Part shown: one piece after another, positions 1 through 9,846 of the stretch
Numbering within the stretch: position 1 is the stretch's first letter
Layout: each line of letters starts with the position of its first letter
Assembly: GCA_963745205.1 (NCBI GenBank)
Contig: CAVUWX010000016.1
Location: 62,001-126,000, forward strand
Origin: Hyphomicrobium_A sp963745205
Lineage (GTDB): Bacteria > Pseudomonadota > Alphaproteobacteria > Rhizobiales > Hyphomicrobiaceae
Length of the DNA stretch: 64,000 nucleotides
Reading direction: 5' to 3'
The notes under the pieces: model-generated
The model's input: the letters and a program-made list of their open reading frames with translations, nothing else
What the model was told of the DNA's origin: nothing
The model's database searches: none
Position numbers and translations under genes: made by a program

Positions 1-593
1 TCACCGACGAGATCGTGTTCTACCCCGTGCTTTACTGGCCGGTGCTGCCCGATGCCGCCGCGCTGCCCGAGCCGACGCTCGCCAAAATCGACGCCTACAT
101 GAAGCAGGGCGGGCTCATCGTATTCGACACGCAGGACTACGGCCGTGGCCTGCCGACCGGCGGCCCTCAGCTCGGCCAGGGTGAGAGCGCGCTGCAACGC
201 ATCCTCGGCCGCCTCGACGTGCCCCGGCTCGAGCCGGTGCCGGAGAACCACGTCCTCACCAAGGCCTTCTACTTGTTGCGCAACTTCCCCGGCCGCTGGG
301 ACGGCGGACAGCTATGGGTCGAGGCCCAGGACACCAGCGCAAGTCAGGACCAGGTGCGGCGCGCGCGCGTCTCCGACGGCGTCACCTCGATCATCGTTAC
401 GCCCAACGACTTCGCGTCCGCCTGGGCGCTCGATGAGCAGGGGCGGCCGCTCTATCCGACCGTCGGCGGCGGCGAGGACCAGCGCGAGATGGCCTTCCGC
501 ACCGGCATAAACATCGTGATGCATGCGCTCACCGGAAACTACAAGGCGGACCAGGTGCACGTGCCGGCGCTGCTGGAACGGCTCGGGCAATAG
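1..593 (+). CDS. DUF4159 domain protein, C-terminal part
   Basis: The reading frame is open at the left window edge (codons in phase from base 3) and ends in TAG at 591-593, so only the last ~197 residues are present. The visible part has the motif FYPVLYWPVLPD, a stretch about a GGLIVFDTQD segment, and a final region with GINIVMHALTGNYKADQVH, which is typical of the DUF4159 C-terminal domain found at the end of large membrane-anchored proteins in aerotolerance-like operons (MoxR ATPase, DUF58, VWA membrane proteins). The next gene starts 9 bases downstream and is the usual partner. The domain is often described as glutamine-amidotransferase-like; no enzyme activity can be inferred from this fragment. 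Confidence 0.75.
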   Translation, partial: TDEIVFYPVLYWPVLPDAAALPEPTLAKIDAYMKQGGLIVFDTQDYGRGLPTGGPQLGQGESALQRILGRLDVPRLEPVPENHVLTKAFYLLRNFPGRWDGGQLWVEAQDTSASQDQVRRARVSDGVTSIIVTPNDFASAWALDEQGRPLYPTVGGGEDQREMAFRTGINIVMHALTGNYKADQVHVPALLERLGQ

Positions 594-602
594 GGACGCG
601 GC

Positions 603-2714
603 ATGAACTGGTCGATCGACTTTGCGCCCGTGCTTCCCGCCCCGTTCTTCTGGGCCGCGGGCGCGCTCGCCATCGTCCTCGTCGGCTACCTGCTGTTCCG
701 CCGCTCGCGCGGCGCGCTGCTGCGCGCCGCCGCGCTCGCCGCCCTCCTCGCCGCGCTCGCCAACCCGACCCTGCGCGAGGAGCAGCGCGAGAGCCTGTCC
801 AACGTCGCCATCGTGGTGATCGACGAGAGCGCGAGCCAGACGCTCGGCGACCGCAAGGAGCAAACCGCCGCCGTCAAGGCCGAGCTGGAAGCCAAGCTCA
901 AGAAGATCCCCAACCTCACCGTCAAATGGGTCGAGGCCTCCAAGCCCGGCGAGATGACCTCGCCTGGCACGCACCTCTTCGGCGACCTCAACAAGGCGCT
1001 GGCCGACACCCCGCCCGACCGCCTTGCCGGCGTCATCCTCGTCACCGACGGCGAAGTGCACGACGTGCCGAAGAGCGCAGGCGCCCTTGGCTTCGACGCA
1101 CCCGTGCACGCGCTGCTGACCGGGGCCTCCGACGAGTTCGACCGCCGCGTGGAGGTGTTGAAGGCGCCGCGCTACGGCATCGTGGGGCAGTCGCGCGACA
1201 TCGAGGTCGCCGTGCGCGAAGCGGGCCGCGAGACCGACACCTCCGAGATCGTCACCTTGAAGGTGCGGCGCGAAGGCCGCCCCGACGAGATGGTGACGAC
1301 GACCATCGGGCGCCCGGTCAAGATCGATATGCCGTTCCCGCACGCAGGGCAGAACATCCTCGAAGTCGAGCTCGACACGGCGCCCGGCGAGCTCACACCC
1401 GCCAACAACCGCGCGGTGATCGCGGCGGAAGGCGTGCGTGAGAATTTGCGCGTCCTGCTCGTATCCGGCGAGCCGCACGCGGGCGAGCGCACGTGGCGCA
1501 ATCTGTTGAAGTCGGATGCCGCCGTCGACCTCGTGCACTTCACGATCCTGCGGCCGCCTGAGAAGCACGACGGCACGCCGATCAACCAGCTCTCGCTCAT
1601 CGCCTTCCCGACGCGCGAGCTGTTCTCGGAGAAGATCAACGACTTCGATCTCATCATATTCGACCGCTACCAGCACCGCGGGCTGTTGCAGCTTCCCTAC
1701 TACGATAACATCGCCCGCTACGTGGAGGAGCACGGCGGCGCGTTGCTCGTTGCCGCCGGCGACGACTACGCCGGCAGCCTCAGCCTGTTCCGCACGCCGC
1801 TCTCCCCGGTGCTTCCCGCGGTGCCGACGGGGCGCGTGTTGTCGGAGCCGTTCAAGGCAACGTTGACCAGCGACGGCCGCAAGCATCCGGTGACGCAGGA
1901 TCTGGCCGGATCGGGTTCGGAGAATACGCCGCCGACCTGGGGCCGCTGGTTTCGCCAGGTCGAGGTGCGACCCGAGCACGGACGCACGCTCATGGACGGC
2001 GCCGAGCACGAGCCGCTCCTGGTGCTCGACCACAAGGGCAAGGGCCGTGTCGCACTGCTCACCTCCGACCAGGCGTGGCTATGGGCGCGTGGCTACGAGG
2101 GTGGCGGCCCGCACAGTGACCTGCTGCGCCGGCTCTCGCACTGGCTGATGAAGGAGCCCGATCTGGAGGAGGAGCGCCTGCTCGCCTCCGCCAAGGGTCT
2201 CAAGCTGACGCTCGAGCGCCGTTCCATGGAGGACAAAGTCGGGACCGTCACGCTGTCGGGGCCAGGCGGGGAATCTTCCGAGGTGACGCTCGAGCCGGCC
2301 GGCGCCGGCATCTGGCGCTCAAGCGTCGACGTCAAGATCCCCGGGCTCTACAAGGCGCAGTCGGGCGAGCTGACGGCGGTGGCGCACGCCGGCATCGACG
2401 ATCCCATCGAGATGAGCGAGGTGACGGCGACCGACAAGAAGCTGCAGCCGATCATCGATGCGACCGGCGGCGGCGCCTTCTGGACCGGAAGCTCGGCTGC
2501 GGCCGTGCGCGCCAACCCGTCCTCGGTCGACGTGCCGCGTGTCTCCATGCTGGCGAATGCTAAGGTGCTCGCAGGCTCGGGCTGGCTCGGCCTCAAAGAC
2601 CGCGAGGCCTACGTTACGCGCGGGGTGAAGCTGACGCCGATGTTCACCGGCTTTACCGCGCTCTCAGCCTTGCTGCTGCTGATCGCGCTCGCCTGGTGGC
2701 GCGAAGGGCGCTAG
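603..2714 (+). CDS. VWA/glutamine amidotransferase-like membrane protein
   Basis: A 703-residue protein. Two hydrophobic segments near the N-terminus (about residues 10-50) and one at the extreme C-terminus (about 675-697, ending in WWREGR) place the central part outside the membrane. Around residue 75 the sequence VVIDESASQ gives a DxSxS MIDAS-like motif, and VTDGEVHD (about 150) fits the rest of a VWA fold. A class I glutamine-amidotransferase-like segment follows (about 280-470), without an obvious catalytic triad. It follows the DUF4159 gene by 9 bases and is surely co-transcribed. This pairing is known beside MoxR/DUF58 genes in Alphaproteobacteria; a role in envelope stress or complex assembly is an inference by neighbourhood only. 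Confidence 0.75.
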   Translation: MNWSIDFAPVLPAPFFWAAGALAIVLVGYLLFRRSRGALLRAAALAALLAALANPTLREEQRESLSNVAIVVIDESASQTLGDRKEQTAAVKAELEAKLKKIPNLTVKWVEASKPGEMTSPGTHLFGDLNKALADTPPDRLAGVILVTDGEVHDVPKSAGALGFDAPVHALLTGASDEFDRRVEVLKAPRYGIVGQSRDIEVAVREAGRETDTSEIVTLKVRREGRPDEMVTTTIGRPVKIDMPFPHAGQNILEVELDTAPGELTPANNRAVIAAEGVRENLRVLLVSGEPHAGERTWRNLLKSDAAVDLVHFTILRPPEKHDGTPINQLSLIAFPTRELFSEKINDFDLIIFDRYQHRGLLQLPYYDNIARYVEEHGGALLVAAGDDYAGSLSLFRTPLSPVLPAVPTGRVLSEPFKATLTSDGRKHPVTQDLAGSGSENTPPTWGRWFRQVEVRPEHGRTLMDGAEHEPLLVLDHKGKGRVALLTSDQAWLWARGYEGGGPHSDLLRRLSHWLMKEPDLEEERLLASAKGLKLTLERRSMEDKVGTVTLSGPGGESSEVTLEPAGAGIWRSSVDVKIPGLYKAQSGELTAVAHAGIDDPIEMSEVTATDKKLQPIIDATGGGAFWTGSSAAAVRANPSSVDVPRVSMLANAKVLAGSGWLGLKDREAYVTRGVKLTPMFTGFTALSALLLLIALAWWREGR

Positions 2715-2798
2715 CTCCCCCTTCGCATGCGTCTTGTTGTACGCCTCGCCAAGGCTCACACTCCCGCGTGCGAATCAGATAATCGCGGGGGCTCATCC

Positions 2799-3182
2799 AT
2801 GGATACATCACTCTTTCTCGCCCGGTTGCTTGGACCAATGCTGCTCGTCGTCGGCGCGGGCGTGCTTATCAATGGCGAGAACTTTCGCGCGATGGCAAAG
2901 GAGCTCATCGCCAGTCGGGAGCAGATGTTCATTATCGGCCTGCTGACGCTGCTCGGCGGCCTCGCCATCGTCACCACGCACAATGTCTGGCAGGGCTGGC
3001 CGACGATCATCACGGTCTTCGGCTGGATCTTCGTCGTCGGTGGCGCCCTTCGAATTCTCTTCCCCGACGTCGTCCGCTCGATGCAGGGTGCGGCGCTGGA
3101 CAAGTCCATGCTGCCGGCCATCGGCGGAACCGCGCAGGCCCTCTTCGGCGCCTGGCTGTGCTACGTCGGCTACATCGCGTGA
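2799..3182 (+). CDS. Small four-helix membrane protein (paralogue 1 of 3)
   Basis: A 127-residue protein with about four hydrophobic segments. The ATG at 2799 is preferred over the first in-frame ATG (2727) because the family alignment begins here (FLARLLGPMLLVVGAG) and GGGG lies about 8 bases upstream. Shared features with the two downstream paralogues are an LxN motif after helix 1, FRAMAKEL, the motif HNVW at the end of helix 2, ITVFGW in helix 3, GG and R before a Pro, and a final GAWLCYVGY. No known family name is recognised. It lies before the TPP riboswitch, so unlike its two paralogues it is not under that element. A transport or membrane scaffold role is possible but not shown. Confidence 0.7.
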   Translation: MDTSLFLARLLGPMLLVVGAGVLINGENFRAMAKELIASREQMFIIGLLTLLGGLAIVTTHNVWQGWPTIITVFGWIFVVGGALRILFPDVVRSMQGAALDKSMLPAIGGTAQALFGAWLCYVGYIA

Positions 3183-3219
3183 GCCCTTGCGCCCCGCGAC
3201 CGCGCGGCGCACACTAAGA

Positions 3220-3318
3220 CCGTTCCGAGGGGCGCCGGAGGCATCCGGCTGAGATTGCGCTAGGCTAACGCGCGAGCACCCTTAGAACCTGATCCGGGTC
3301 ATGCCGGCGAAGGGACGG
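3220..3318 (+). promoter_or_regulatory. TPP riboswitch (THI element)
   Basis: The sequence has the conserved thiamine pyrophosphate aptamer in order: GGGGCGCC, GGCTGAGAT at about 3247, ACCCTTAGAACCTGATCC at about 3278-3295, GGGTCATGCCGGCGAAGGGA ending near 3315, closed by a P1 stem pairing CCGTTCC (3220-3226) with GGGACGG (3312-3318). It is followed at 3387 by a small membrane protein gene, then another, then thiC about 925 bases away, all on the same strand. In proteobacteria this element typically represses thiamine genes when TPP is plentiful. No obvious intrinsic terminator lies between 3319 and 3380, so translation control through the GGAG at 3374 is more likely than termination. Confidence 0.95.
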
Positions 3319-3386
3319 ACGCGCAATCTTTCTTCCCCTTCGGCCCGACCCGACCGGCGGCTGTCTTCGGCGCGGAGAAAATGCGC

Positions 3387-3776
3387 ATGTCGAGCTCCAA
3401 ATTGATTGCCGGACTTATCGGTCCGCTGCTCTTGGCCATCGGCGCTGCCTTGCTGCTCAACAGCGGCATGTTTACCGCCATGGTGAGCCAGCTCGCCCAA
3501 AACTATGGGGTCGTCTTTCTCGCCGGAGTGATGGGGCTCGTCGGCGGGCTCGCCATCTTGCGCTTCCACAATATCTGGTCGGCCGACTGGCGCGTGCTCA
3601 TCACCATATTCGGCTGGCTATCCGTGATCGGCGGACTTGGCCGCATGCTGATGCCCAACAAGGCCGCGACCATCGCCCAGTCGATTGTCAACGTCGAGTG
3701 GCTTCCCTATTTCGCGGTCCTTCCCTTGGCGCTCGGAGCGTTCCTGACGTTCAAGGGCTACGAGAGCAAGGCTTAA
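3387..3776 (+). CDS. Small four-helix membrane protein (paralogue 2 of 3)
   Basis: A 129-residue hydrophobic protein, first gene after the TPP riboswitch. Two ATGs are possible (3381 and 3387); GGAG at 3374-3377 is 9 bases from 3387 but only 3 from 3381, so 3387 is chosen. It aligns along its length with the genes at 2799 and 3821: IGPLLLAIGAALLLNSGMF, FHNIW, ITIFGW, GGLGRMLMP and a terminal LGAFLTFKGY. Four membrane helices are expected. It is presumably TPP-repressed. Thiamine or precursor uptake is the natural guess from the riboswitch, but the protein does not resemble known thiamine transporters such as ThiT, PnuT, YuaJ or the CytX/ThiXYZ systems. Confidence 0.8.
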   Translation: MSSSKLIAGLIGPLLLAIGAALLLNSGMFTAMVSQLAQNYGVVFLAGVMGLVGGLAILRFHNIWSADWRVLITIFGWLSVIGGLGRMLMPNKAATIAQSIVNVEWLPYFAVLPLALGAFLTFKGYESKA

Positions 3777-3820
3777 ATCTGCTCGACCTCCCGATGAGGG
3801 GCGTCGCATTGGAGAAGCTC

Positions 3821-4219
3821 ATGGAAGCCTCGGAAACCTCGATCTACCTCGCCAAGCTCATGGGGCCGATCTACCTCGTCGTCGCGGTCGGCATGCTTCT
3901 CAACCGCGACTACTTCCGCACCATGGCCAAGGAGGTCGCGGCAAGCCCGGCGCTCTTCTACCTCACGGGCGTTCTCGCGCTCGTCGTTGGCGGCCTCATC
4001 GTACTCCTTCACAACGTCTGGAGCGGATGGCCTATCGTCATCACGCTCGTCGGCTGGGCCGCGATCGCCAAAGGCGTCGTGCGCACTGTTCTGCCTACGC
4101 GGGCTGCGAGCTGGGTCGCGAAGGTCACCGACAATGCCAACGCCCTGATGGCGGCAAGTCTCGTCGTGCTCGCGCTCGGCGCCTTTCTCACCGCGATGGG
4201 CTATGGGCTCGGGGGTTGA
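3821..4219 (+). CDS. Small four-helix membrane protein (paralogue 3 of 3)
   Basis: A 132-residue protein. The ATG at 3821 has a good ribosome binding site (GGAG at 3811-3814); longer in-frame starts at 3698 and 3794 would overlap or abut the previous gene and are not supported by paralogue alignment. It repeats the family pattern: LAKLMGPIYLVVAVGMLLN, DYFRTMAKEV, LLHNVWSGW, ITLVGW, a Pro after R, and GAFLTAMGY at the end. It sits 44 bases after paralogue 2 and 24 bases before thiC, so the three genes probably share one riboswitch-controlled transcript. Function unknown. Confidence 0.8.
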   Translation: MEASETSIYLAKLMGPIYLVVAVGMLLNRDYFRTMAKEVAASPALFYLTGVLALVVGGLIVLLHNVWSGWPIVITLVGWAAIAKGVVRTVLPTRAASWVAKVTDNANALMAASLVVLALGAFLTAMGYGLGG

Positions 4220-4243
4220 GCCCGCTCAGCAGGAGGTCTTGGC

Positions 4244-6166
<1,923 letters not shown>

Positions 6167-6213
6167 CTGGCCGCGCCCTGCCTGCATCGCGAAAATCGAG
6201 GGGGCCGAATTTC

Positions 6214-7011
6214 GTGAACCTGCAAGGTGAGGCCGCGCCAGGCCGTACCGTATCCAAGGTCGCCGAGGTCACGCTCGCCTTCTGGATCATGAAGGTGCTC
6301 GCCACCACGCTCGGCGAGACGGCCGGCGACTTCCTCTCCATGACGCTCGGGCTCGGCTACTACGCCGGGCTCGCCATCACGTTCTCGATCCTGGCCGTCG
6401 TCTTGTGGGTCCAAGTCGCCGCCAGCCGCTACCATCCCGTGCTGTTCTGGACCGCAATCATCGCCACCACGACGGCCGGCACGGAGGTTTCCGATCTCAT
6501 GGACCGGTCGCTAGGTCTGGGCTACACGGCGGGCTCGGCGATCCTCGTTGCCGGCCTCGCGGCGACGCTCGCCGTCTGGTTCGTGCGCGAGGGCGATCTG
6601 CGCGTCTACCCCATGACGAGGCGCGACGCCGAGATCATGTTCTGGATTGCCGTCGTCTTTTCCAACAGCCTCGGCACCGCGTTTGGCGATTTCCTTGTCG
6701 ACGATATTGGCCTCAGCTTCGTGCAGGGTGCGTTGGTGACGGCGGGCGTCATCGCCGTCGTCGCCGCCCTGCACTACCTCACGCGCTTGAACGACGTGCT
6801 GCTGTTCTGGATCGCCTTTATCTTCACGCGGCCGTTCGGCGCCACCTTCGGCGATCTCCTCACCAAGCCGGTGGCGGACGGCGGCTTGAACCTGCCGCGC
6901 GGGACCGCATCGCTGATCACCTTGGGGCTGCTGGCCGCGGTGCTGTACGTGTCGACGCGCGCGTCGGCCAGCGTCGGCGGCGCCAGACCCTCAGGGTCCG
7001 ACACCACATGA
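6214..7011 (+). CDS. DUF347-repeat (COG4705) membrane protein
   Basis: A 265-residue integral membrane protein made of four copies of the DUF347 repeat, each starting FW(I/T) and ending in a Gly-rich turn: FWIMKVLATTLGETAGDF, FWTAIIATTTAGTEVSDL, FWIAVVFSNSLGTAFGDF and FWIAFIFTRPFGATFGDL. About eight membrane segments are expected. The start is a GTG at 6214 with GAGGGGG about 10 bases upstream. It follows thiC by 47 bases and could be co-transcribed with it. Homologues are called uncharacterised membrane-anchored proteins and some have been linked to manganese or other metal tolerance by neighbourhood; the substrate here is not known. Confidence 0.85.
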   Translation: MNLQGEAAPGRTVSKVAEVTLAFWIMKVLATTLGETAGDFLSMTLGLGYYAGLAITFSILAVVLWVQVAASRYHPVLFWTAIIATTTAGTEVSDLMDRSLGLGYTAGSAILVAGLAATLAVWFVREGDLRVYPMTRRDAEIMFWIAVVFSNSLGTAFGDFLVDDIGLSFVQGALVTAGVIAVVAALHYLTRLNDVLLFWIAFIFTRPFGATFGDLLTKPVADGGLNLPRGTASLITLGLLAAVLYVSTRASASVGGARPSGSDTT

Positions 7012-7136
7012 CGCTCCGCCGGTAGACCTGAATGTTGAGCGAGACGTTCCGTGAGCCGAGCGGGAGGTGTATGTTGACGCGGGCGCGGGTCGGGAGATGA
7101 TCGCAGCCTACGTCGGACGAGCTAAAGGAGCCTCAC

Positions 7137-7451
7137 GTGCGCACATTATTGGCCGCTATCGCACTTGCCTGGCTTGTCGCCGCGCCGGCGCTCGCCTGCC
7201 CCAACATCCCTCCGCTCGGCACCGCCATCGACGGCTTGCTGAAGCAGACCAAGCTCACGGAAGCCGACCAGAAGAAGGTCGAGGATCTGCGGACGCAGGT
7301 CGACACGCTCAAGGCCGCGGGCAACGAGGAGGCCGCGCGCAAGGCGGAGGAGGAGGCCATGCGGCTGTTGGGCTTCGAAAAGACGTGGCTCAGGTGCGGG
7401 GTCGGCACCTTCATGTGGGTGAAGATTGCCACGGGTGAGCCGAAGAAGTGA
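7137..7451 (+). CDS. Small secreted protein, tandem copy 1
   Basis: A 104-residue protein from a GTG start at 7137 with AAAGGAG upstream. It has a clear signal peptide (MRTLLAAIALAWLVAAPALA, cleavage before or after CP). The mature part has a heptad-like, Lys/Glu-rich helix (LTEADQKKVEDLRTQVDTLK) and ends with a Cys in WLRCGVGTFMWVKI. Two conserved cysteines, one after the signal and one near the end, could form a disulfide. The next gene (7526) is a close paralogue. No known domain is recognised; the family looks periplasmic. Confidence 0.7.
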   Translation: MRTLLAAIALAWLVAAPALACPNIPPLGTAIDGLLKQTKLTEADQKKVEDLRTQVDTLKAAGNEEAARKAEEEAMRLLGFEKTWLRCGVGTFMWVKIATGEPKK

Positions 7452-7525
7452 GCGGCGCGTGCGGGGTGGACCCGGAGCCGAATGGTGAGCCGCATGCTGC
7501 GCAAGACATTCTGCGGGAGCCCCAT

Positions 7526-7831
7526 ATGCGCGCACTGCTGACGGGCATTGCTCTGTGCTGGCTACTCGCTGCGCCGGTGCTGGCCTGCAAACTTATCCCT
7601 CCGCTCGGGTCCGGCATTGACGATCTGCTGCCGCAGGCCAAGCTCGCCGACGCCGACCTCAAGAAGGTCAAGGACCTGCGGGACCGGATGAGCGCGCTGG
7701 CAGCCGCAGGGAAAGAGGAAGCCGCGCGCAAGGCGGAGGAGGAGGCTATGCGCCTGCTCGGCTTCGAGAAGGCGTGGCTCAAGTGCGGGGAGGGCACGTT
7801 TATGTGGATGAAGATTGAGCCGAAGGGGTAG
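7526..7831 (+). CDS. Small secreted protein, tandem copy 2
   Basis: A 101-residue paralogue of the preceding gene. The ATG at 7526 is chosen since the signal peptide (MRALLTGIALCWLLAAPVLA) starts there and GGGAG lies about 8 bases upstream; the longer frame from 7448 overlaps the previous gene and has no signal. The mature part matches copy 1 at IPPLG, AKLADADLKKVKDLR, the EEAARKAEEEAMRLLGFEK block (identical in both) and WLKCGEGTFMWMKI. Function unknown. The two copies are 74 bases apart. Confidence 0.7.
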   Translation: MRALLTGIALCWLLAAPVLACKLIPPLGSGIDDLLPQAKLADADLKKVKDLRDRMSALAAAGKEEAARKAEEEAMRLLGFEKAWLKCGEGTFMWMKIEPKG

Positions 7832-7932
7832 GCAGAGCGGGGTTACCGCATGCGCGAGATCGGTGAGCCGCTCCGCGAGCTGGGCGGGGAGGAGTTGGTG
7901 AAGGCTATAGCAGCGCCGTCGCAGTCCAGCAG

Positions 7933-8472
7933 ATGAAGCTAATCCTCATCATTGCGGGGCCGAATGGCGCCGGCAAGACGAGCTTTGCAAACCAATTTCT
8001 CGGTGCTGGCAAGATCAAATTTGTTTTCATGAATGCTGATGAAATAGCGCGCAACCTCGGCAATCCGCACCTGTCAAAGTCCGCAGTCGAATTGCATGCC
8101 GCCCGAGAGATGCTAACGCGCATCGACGCGCTCGTCGCTGAGGGGGTGGACTTCATGTTCGAAACCACCCTGGCGTCTCTCACCTACGCGCAAAAGATCA
8201 CTGAGTGGCGGAAGCAAGGATACTACGTTACACTTATCTACTTGCGGCTTCCCAGTGTTGAAGCTTCACTTGAACGCGTGCACAGACGCGTTGCTGCGGG
8301 TGGTCATGACGTGCCAGAGGCCATCGTCAGGCAGCGGTTCGCCAAGAGCTTAGCCTACTTCGAGAAATTGCTTCATGGAATCGTGGGTCGATTGAATGAA
8401 CAAGAAGCTGAACGTCGAAGAGGTGGAAGAGGCGCTGAAACGCGCGGCGCGCGCTGCAGTCAGCGGAAGTAG
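7933..8472 (+). CDS. Zeta-toxin-like P-loop kinase/ATPase, probably 3'-truncated
   Basis: A 179-residue protein opening with a Walker A motif (IIAGPNGAGKTSFA), followed by NADEIARNL, FETTLAS and YLRLPSVEASLERVHRRV, the usual order in zeta-toxin-family ATPases. Such proteins normally finish with an aromatic segment and an aspartate-containing YDNSG-like stretch after the FEKLL position. Here the frame instead runs into a basic tail (NEQEAERRRGGRGAETRG) that is out-of-frame reading of the next small gene, suggesting a deletion at about 8390-8400. AT content is higher than in the neighbours, which fits a transferred gene. These proteins are widespread singletons; toxicity should not be assumed. 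Confidence 0.7.
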   Translation: MKLILIIAGPNGAGKTSFANQFLGAGKIKFVFMNADEIARNLGNPHLSKSAVELHAAREMLTRIDALVAEGVDFMFETTLASLTYAQKITEWRKQGYYVTLIYLRLPSVEASLERVHRRVAAGGHDVPEAIVRQRFAKSLAYFEKLLHGIVGRLNEQEAERRRGGRGAETRGARCSQRK

Positions 8473-8578
8473 AGACGAGCGCGCGGGGCGATTTGTTGTG
8501 AGAGACGCGGACTCGGGCCGTATTTCCGACAGGCGTAATGACAAACGTAAAGAGGATCGATCCCCAAAATCGAAATAA
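8396..8578 (+). CDS. Small protein overlapping the zeta-like gene
   Basis: A 60-residue ORF starting with MNKKLNVEEVEEALKRAAR and continuing with an AVSGSRDERAGRFVVRD segment, then a charged tail. The helical N-terminus and the SRDERAGRF motif resemble small proteins that commonly follow zeta-toxin-like ATPase genes, so it is probably a real gene rather than a shadow. It overlaps the upstream gene by 77 bases in another frame, which is unusual and fits a deletion that removed the end of that gene. It could be a cognate partner or antidote, but that is inference by position only. Confidence 0.5.
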   Translation: MNKKLNVEEVEEALKRAARAAVSGSRDERAGRFVVRDADSGRISDRRNDKRKEDRSPKSK

Positions 8579-8636
8579 CCCGCCTCGCCAGCCGAGGCAC
8601 CCCCAGCGTCACGTCTCCTCGGCGCCATCGCACCCA

Positions 8637-8957
8637 TCACTTCCCCCCAAACTTCTCGCCCCAGCCATAGAGCGCCTTCAGCACCGGTCCCAGCGCCGTG
8701 CCCTTGGGGGTGAGCAGATACTCCACGCGCGGCGGATGGCGCTCATACATCCGGCTCGCGATGATGCCGCTCTCCTCGAGCGACTTGAGACGATCCGACA
8801 GAGTGTTGGGCGCGAGCCCCGGGAATGCCTCCTGGAACTCGGAGAATTTGCGCGGTCCGAGCCGCAACAGATCGCGCAGGATGAGGAACGTCCACCGCTC
8901 GCCGACGATGTCGAGCGTGCGCGCCACGGGGCAGTCGAGGTCATAGGTCTTGGCCAT
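8637..8957 (-). CDS. HxlR-family transcriptional regulator
   Basis: A 106-residue winged-helix regulator. The start at 8957 gives MAKTYDLDCPVARTLDIVGE, matching the family with its conserved Cys and the ERWTFLILRDL segment; the longer frame to 9137 is antisense to the neighbour and rejected. The recognition part (FPGLAPNTLSDRLKSLEESG) and the wing (PPRVEYLLTPKG) are intact. It is transcribed divergently from the membrane protein gene at 9085, and two direct repeats lie between them. HxlR proteins commonly control the divergent gene in response to an electrophile or oxidant through the N-terminal Cys. Confidence 0.92.
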   Translation of the reverse strand: MAKTYDLDCPVARTLDIVGERWTFLILRDLLRLGPRKFSEFQEAFPGLAPNTLSDRLKSLEESGIIASRMYERHPPRVEYLLTPKGTALGPVLKALYGWGEKFGGK

Positions 8958-8988
8958 GTGGGATAGATAGAACACCGGCTTCGAGATG

Positions 8989-9017
8989 GCAAGTCGCTTT
9001 TTTATTGCAAGTCGCTT
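8989..9017. promoter_or_regulatory. Direct repeats in HxlR divergent promoter region
   Basis: GCAAGTCGCTT occurs twice, at 8989-8999 and 9007-9017, with an 18-base period, in the 127-base space between the divergent HxlR regulator and the membrane protein gene. Position and near-two-turn spacing suit an operator for the dimeric HxlR protein. Binding is inferred. Confidence 0.5.
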
Positions 9018-9084
9018 GCTGTCGTGTATTTGGTGTTGGCGTTCCAACCTTGAGCCCCTGGATTTGAATGCAAGGAGGACCGCC

Positions 9085-9828
9085 ATGACACTGTTGACCT
9101 TCACCACCTTCAACATCGTAGCCGCCAACTTCGTCATCGTCGCCGTTGCCGTCTACGGCGTCGCAAGAGCGCTCGCCGCCGCCGGCTGGGAGAGAGCGCG
9201 CATAACGCGCGGCGTCGCCCTCGTCGCCACCCTACTCGGCGTCTGGCTCGCGGCCGCGCTTGTGCTCACCTGGAACGGCGCCTTCTCCGGCTCCGCCGAG
9301 CGTCTGCCGACGATCGAGTTCGGGATCTTCCTGCCCATCATCGCCGGCGTGTGGCTCTATCGGCGCTCATCTTTCCTGCGCGAAATCGTGGCTGCGGTTC
9401 CCCAATCCTGGCTCATCGGCATCCAGACCTACCGCGCGCTCGGCTACATTTTTCTCGCGCTCTATTCCGTCGCGCTCATTCCCGGCGTCTTCGCGCTCCC
9501 CGCCGGCACCGGCGACATGATCGTGGGGCTCTCCGCGCTTCTCATCGCGTGGACCTACCGGGCGACAGCCACGCCGCCCAACGGCTTCGTGCGCCTATGG
9601 AACGGCTTCGGCATCGCCGACCTCGTGGTGGCCGTTGGAACCGGCTTCCTCTCCTCGCCCTCGCCGCTGCAGCTCGTCGCCTTCGATCTGCCCAACCAGA
9701 TGATCTCGGAGTTCCCGTTAGCGCTGGTGCCCGTGTTCGCGGTGCCGCTCGCGATCCTCTTGCACCTTGCCTCGCTCGGCAAAGTGCGGAGCGAGCAAGA
9801 GAACGGCGCCAGGCTGGCGCACGCTTGA
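9085..9828 (+). CDS. Multi-pass membrane protein of unknown function
   Basis: A 247-residue hydrophobic protein with roughly seven membrane segments. The ATG at 9085 has a strong AAGGAGG site; the longer frame to 8986 would cross the operator region. Recognisable pieces include an N-terminal helix (FNIVAANFVIVAVAVYGVAR), a PTIEFGIFLPIIAGVW segment and a C-terminal SEFPLALVPVFAVPLAILLH. No named domain is recognised. Being divergent from an HxlR regulator, it is probably induced by the same signal. Transport or detoxification is possible but unsupported. Confidence 0.75.
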   Translation: MTLLTFTTFNIVAANFVIVAVAVYGVARALAAAGWERARITRGVALVATLLGVWLAAALVLTWNGAFSGSAERLPTIEFGIFLPIIAGVWLYRRSSFLREIVAAVPQSWLIGIQTYRALGYIFLALYSVALIPGVFALPAGTGDMIVGLSALLIAWTYRATATPPNGFVRLWNGFGIADLVVAVGTGFLSSPSPLQLVAFDLPNQMISEFPLALVPVFAVPLAILLHLASLGKVRSEQENGARLAHA

Positions 9829-9846
9829 CCGGCCGGCGACACGAAC

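Noticed and set aside
312..2033. 573-residue frame on the minus strand
   Set aside because: Antisense shadow of the VWA/amidotransferase-like gene, Arg/His-rich with no motif.
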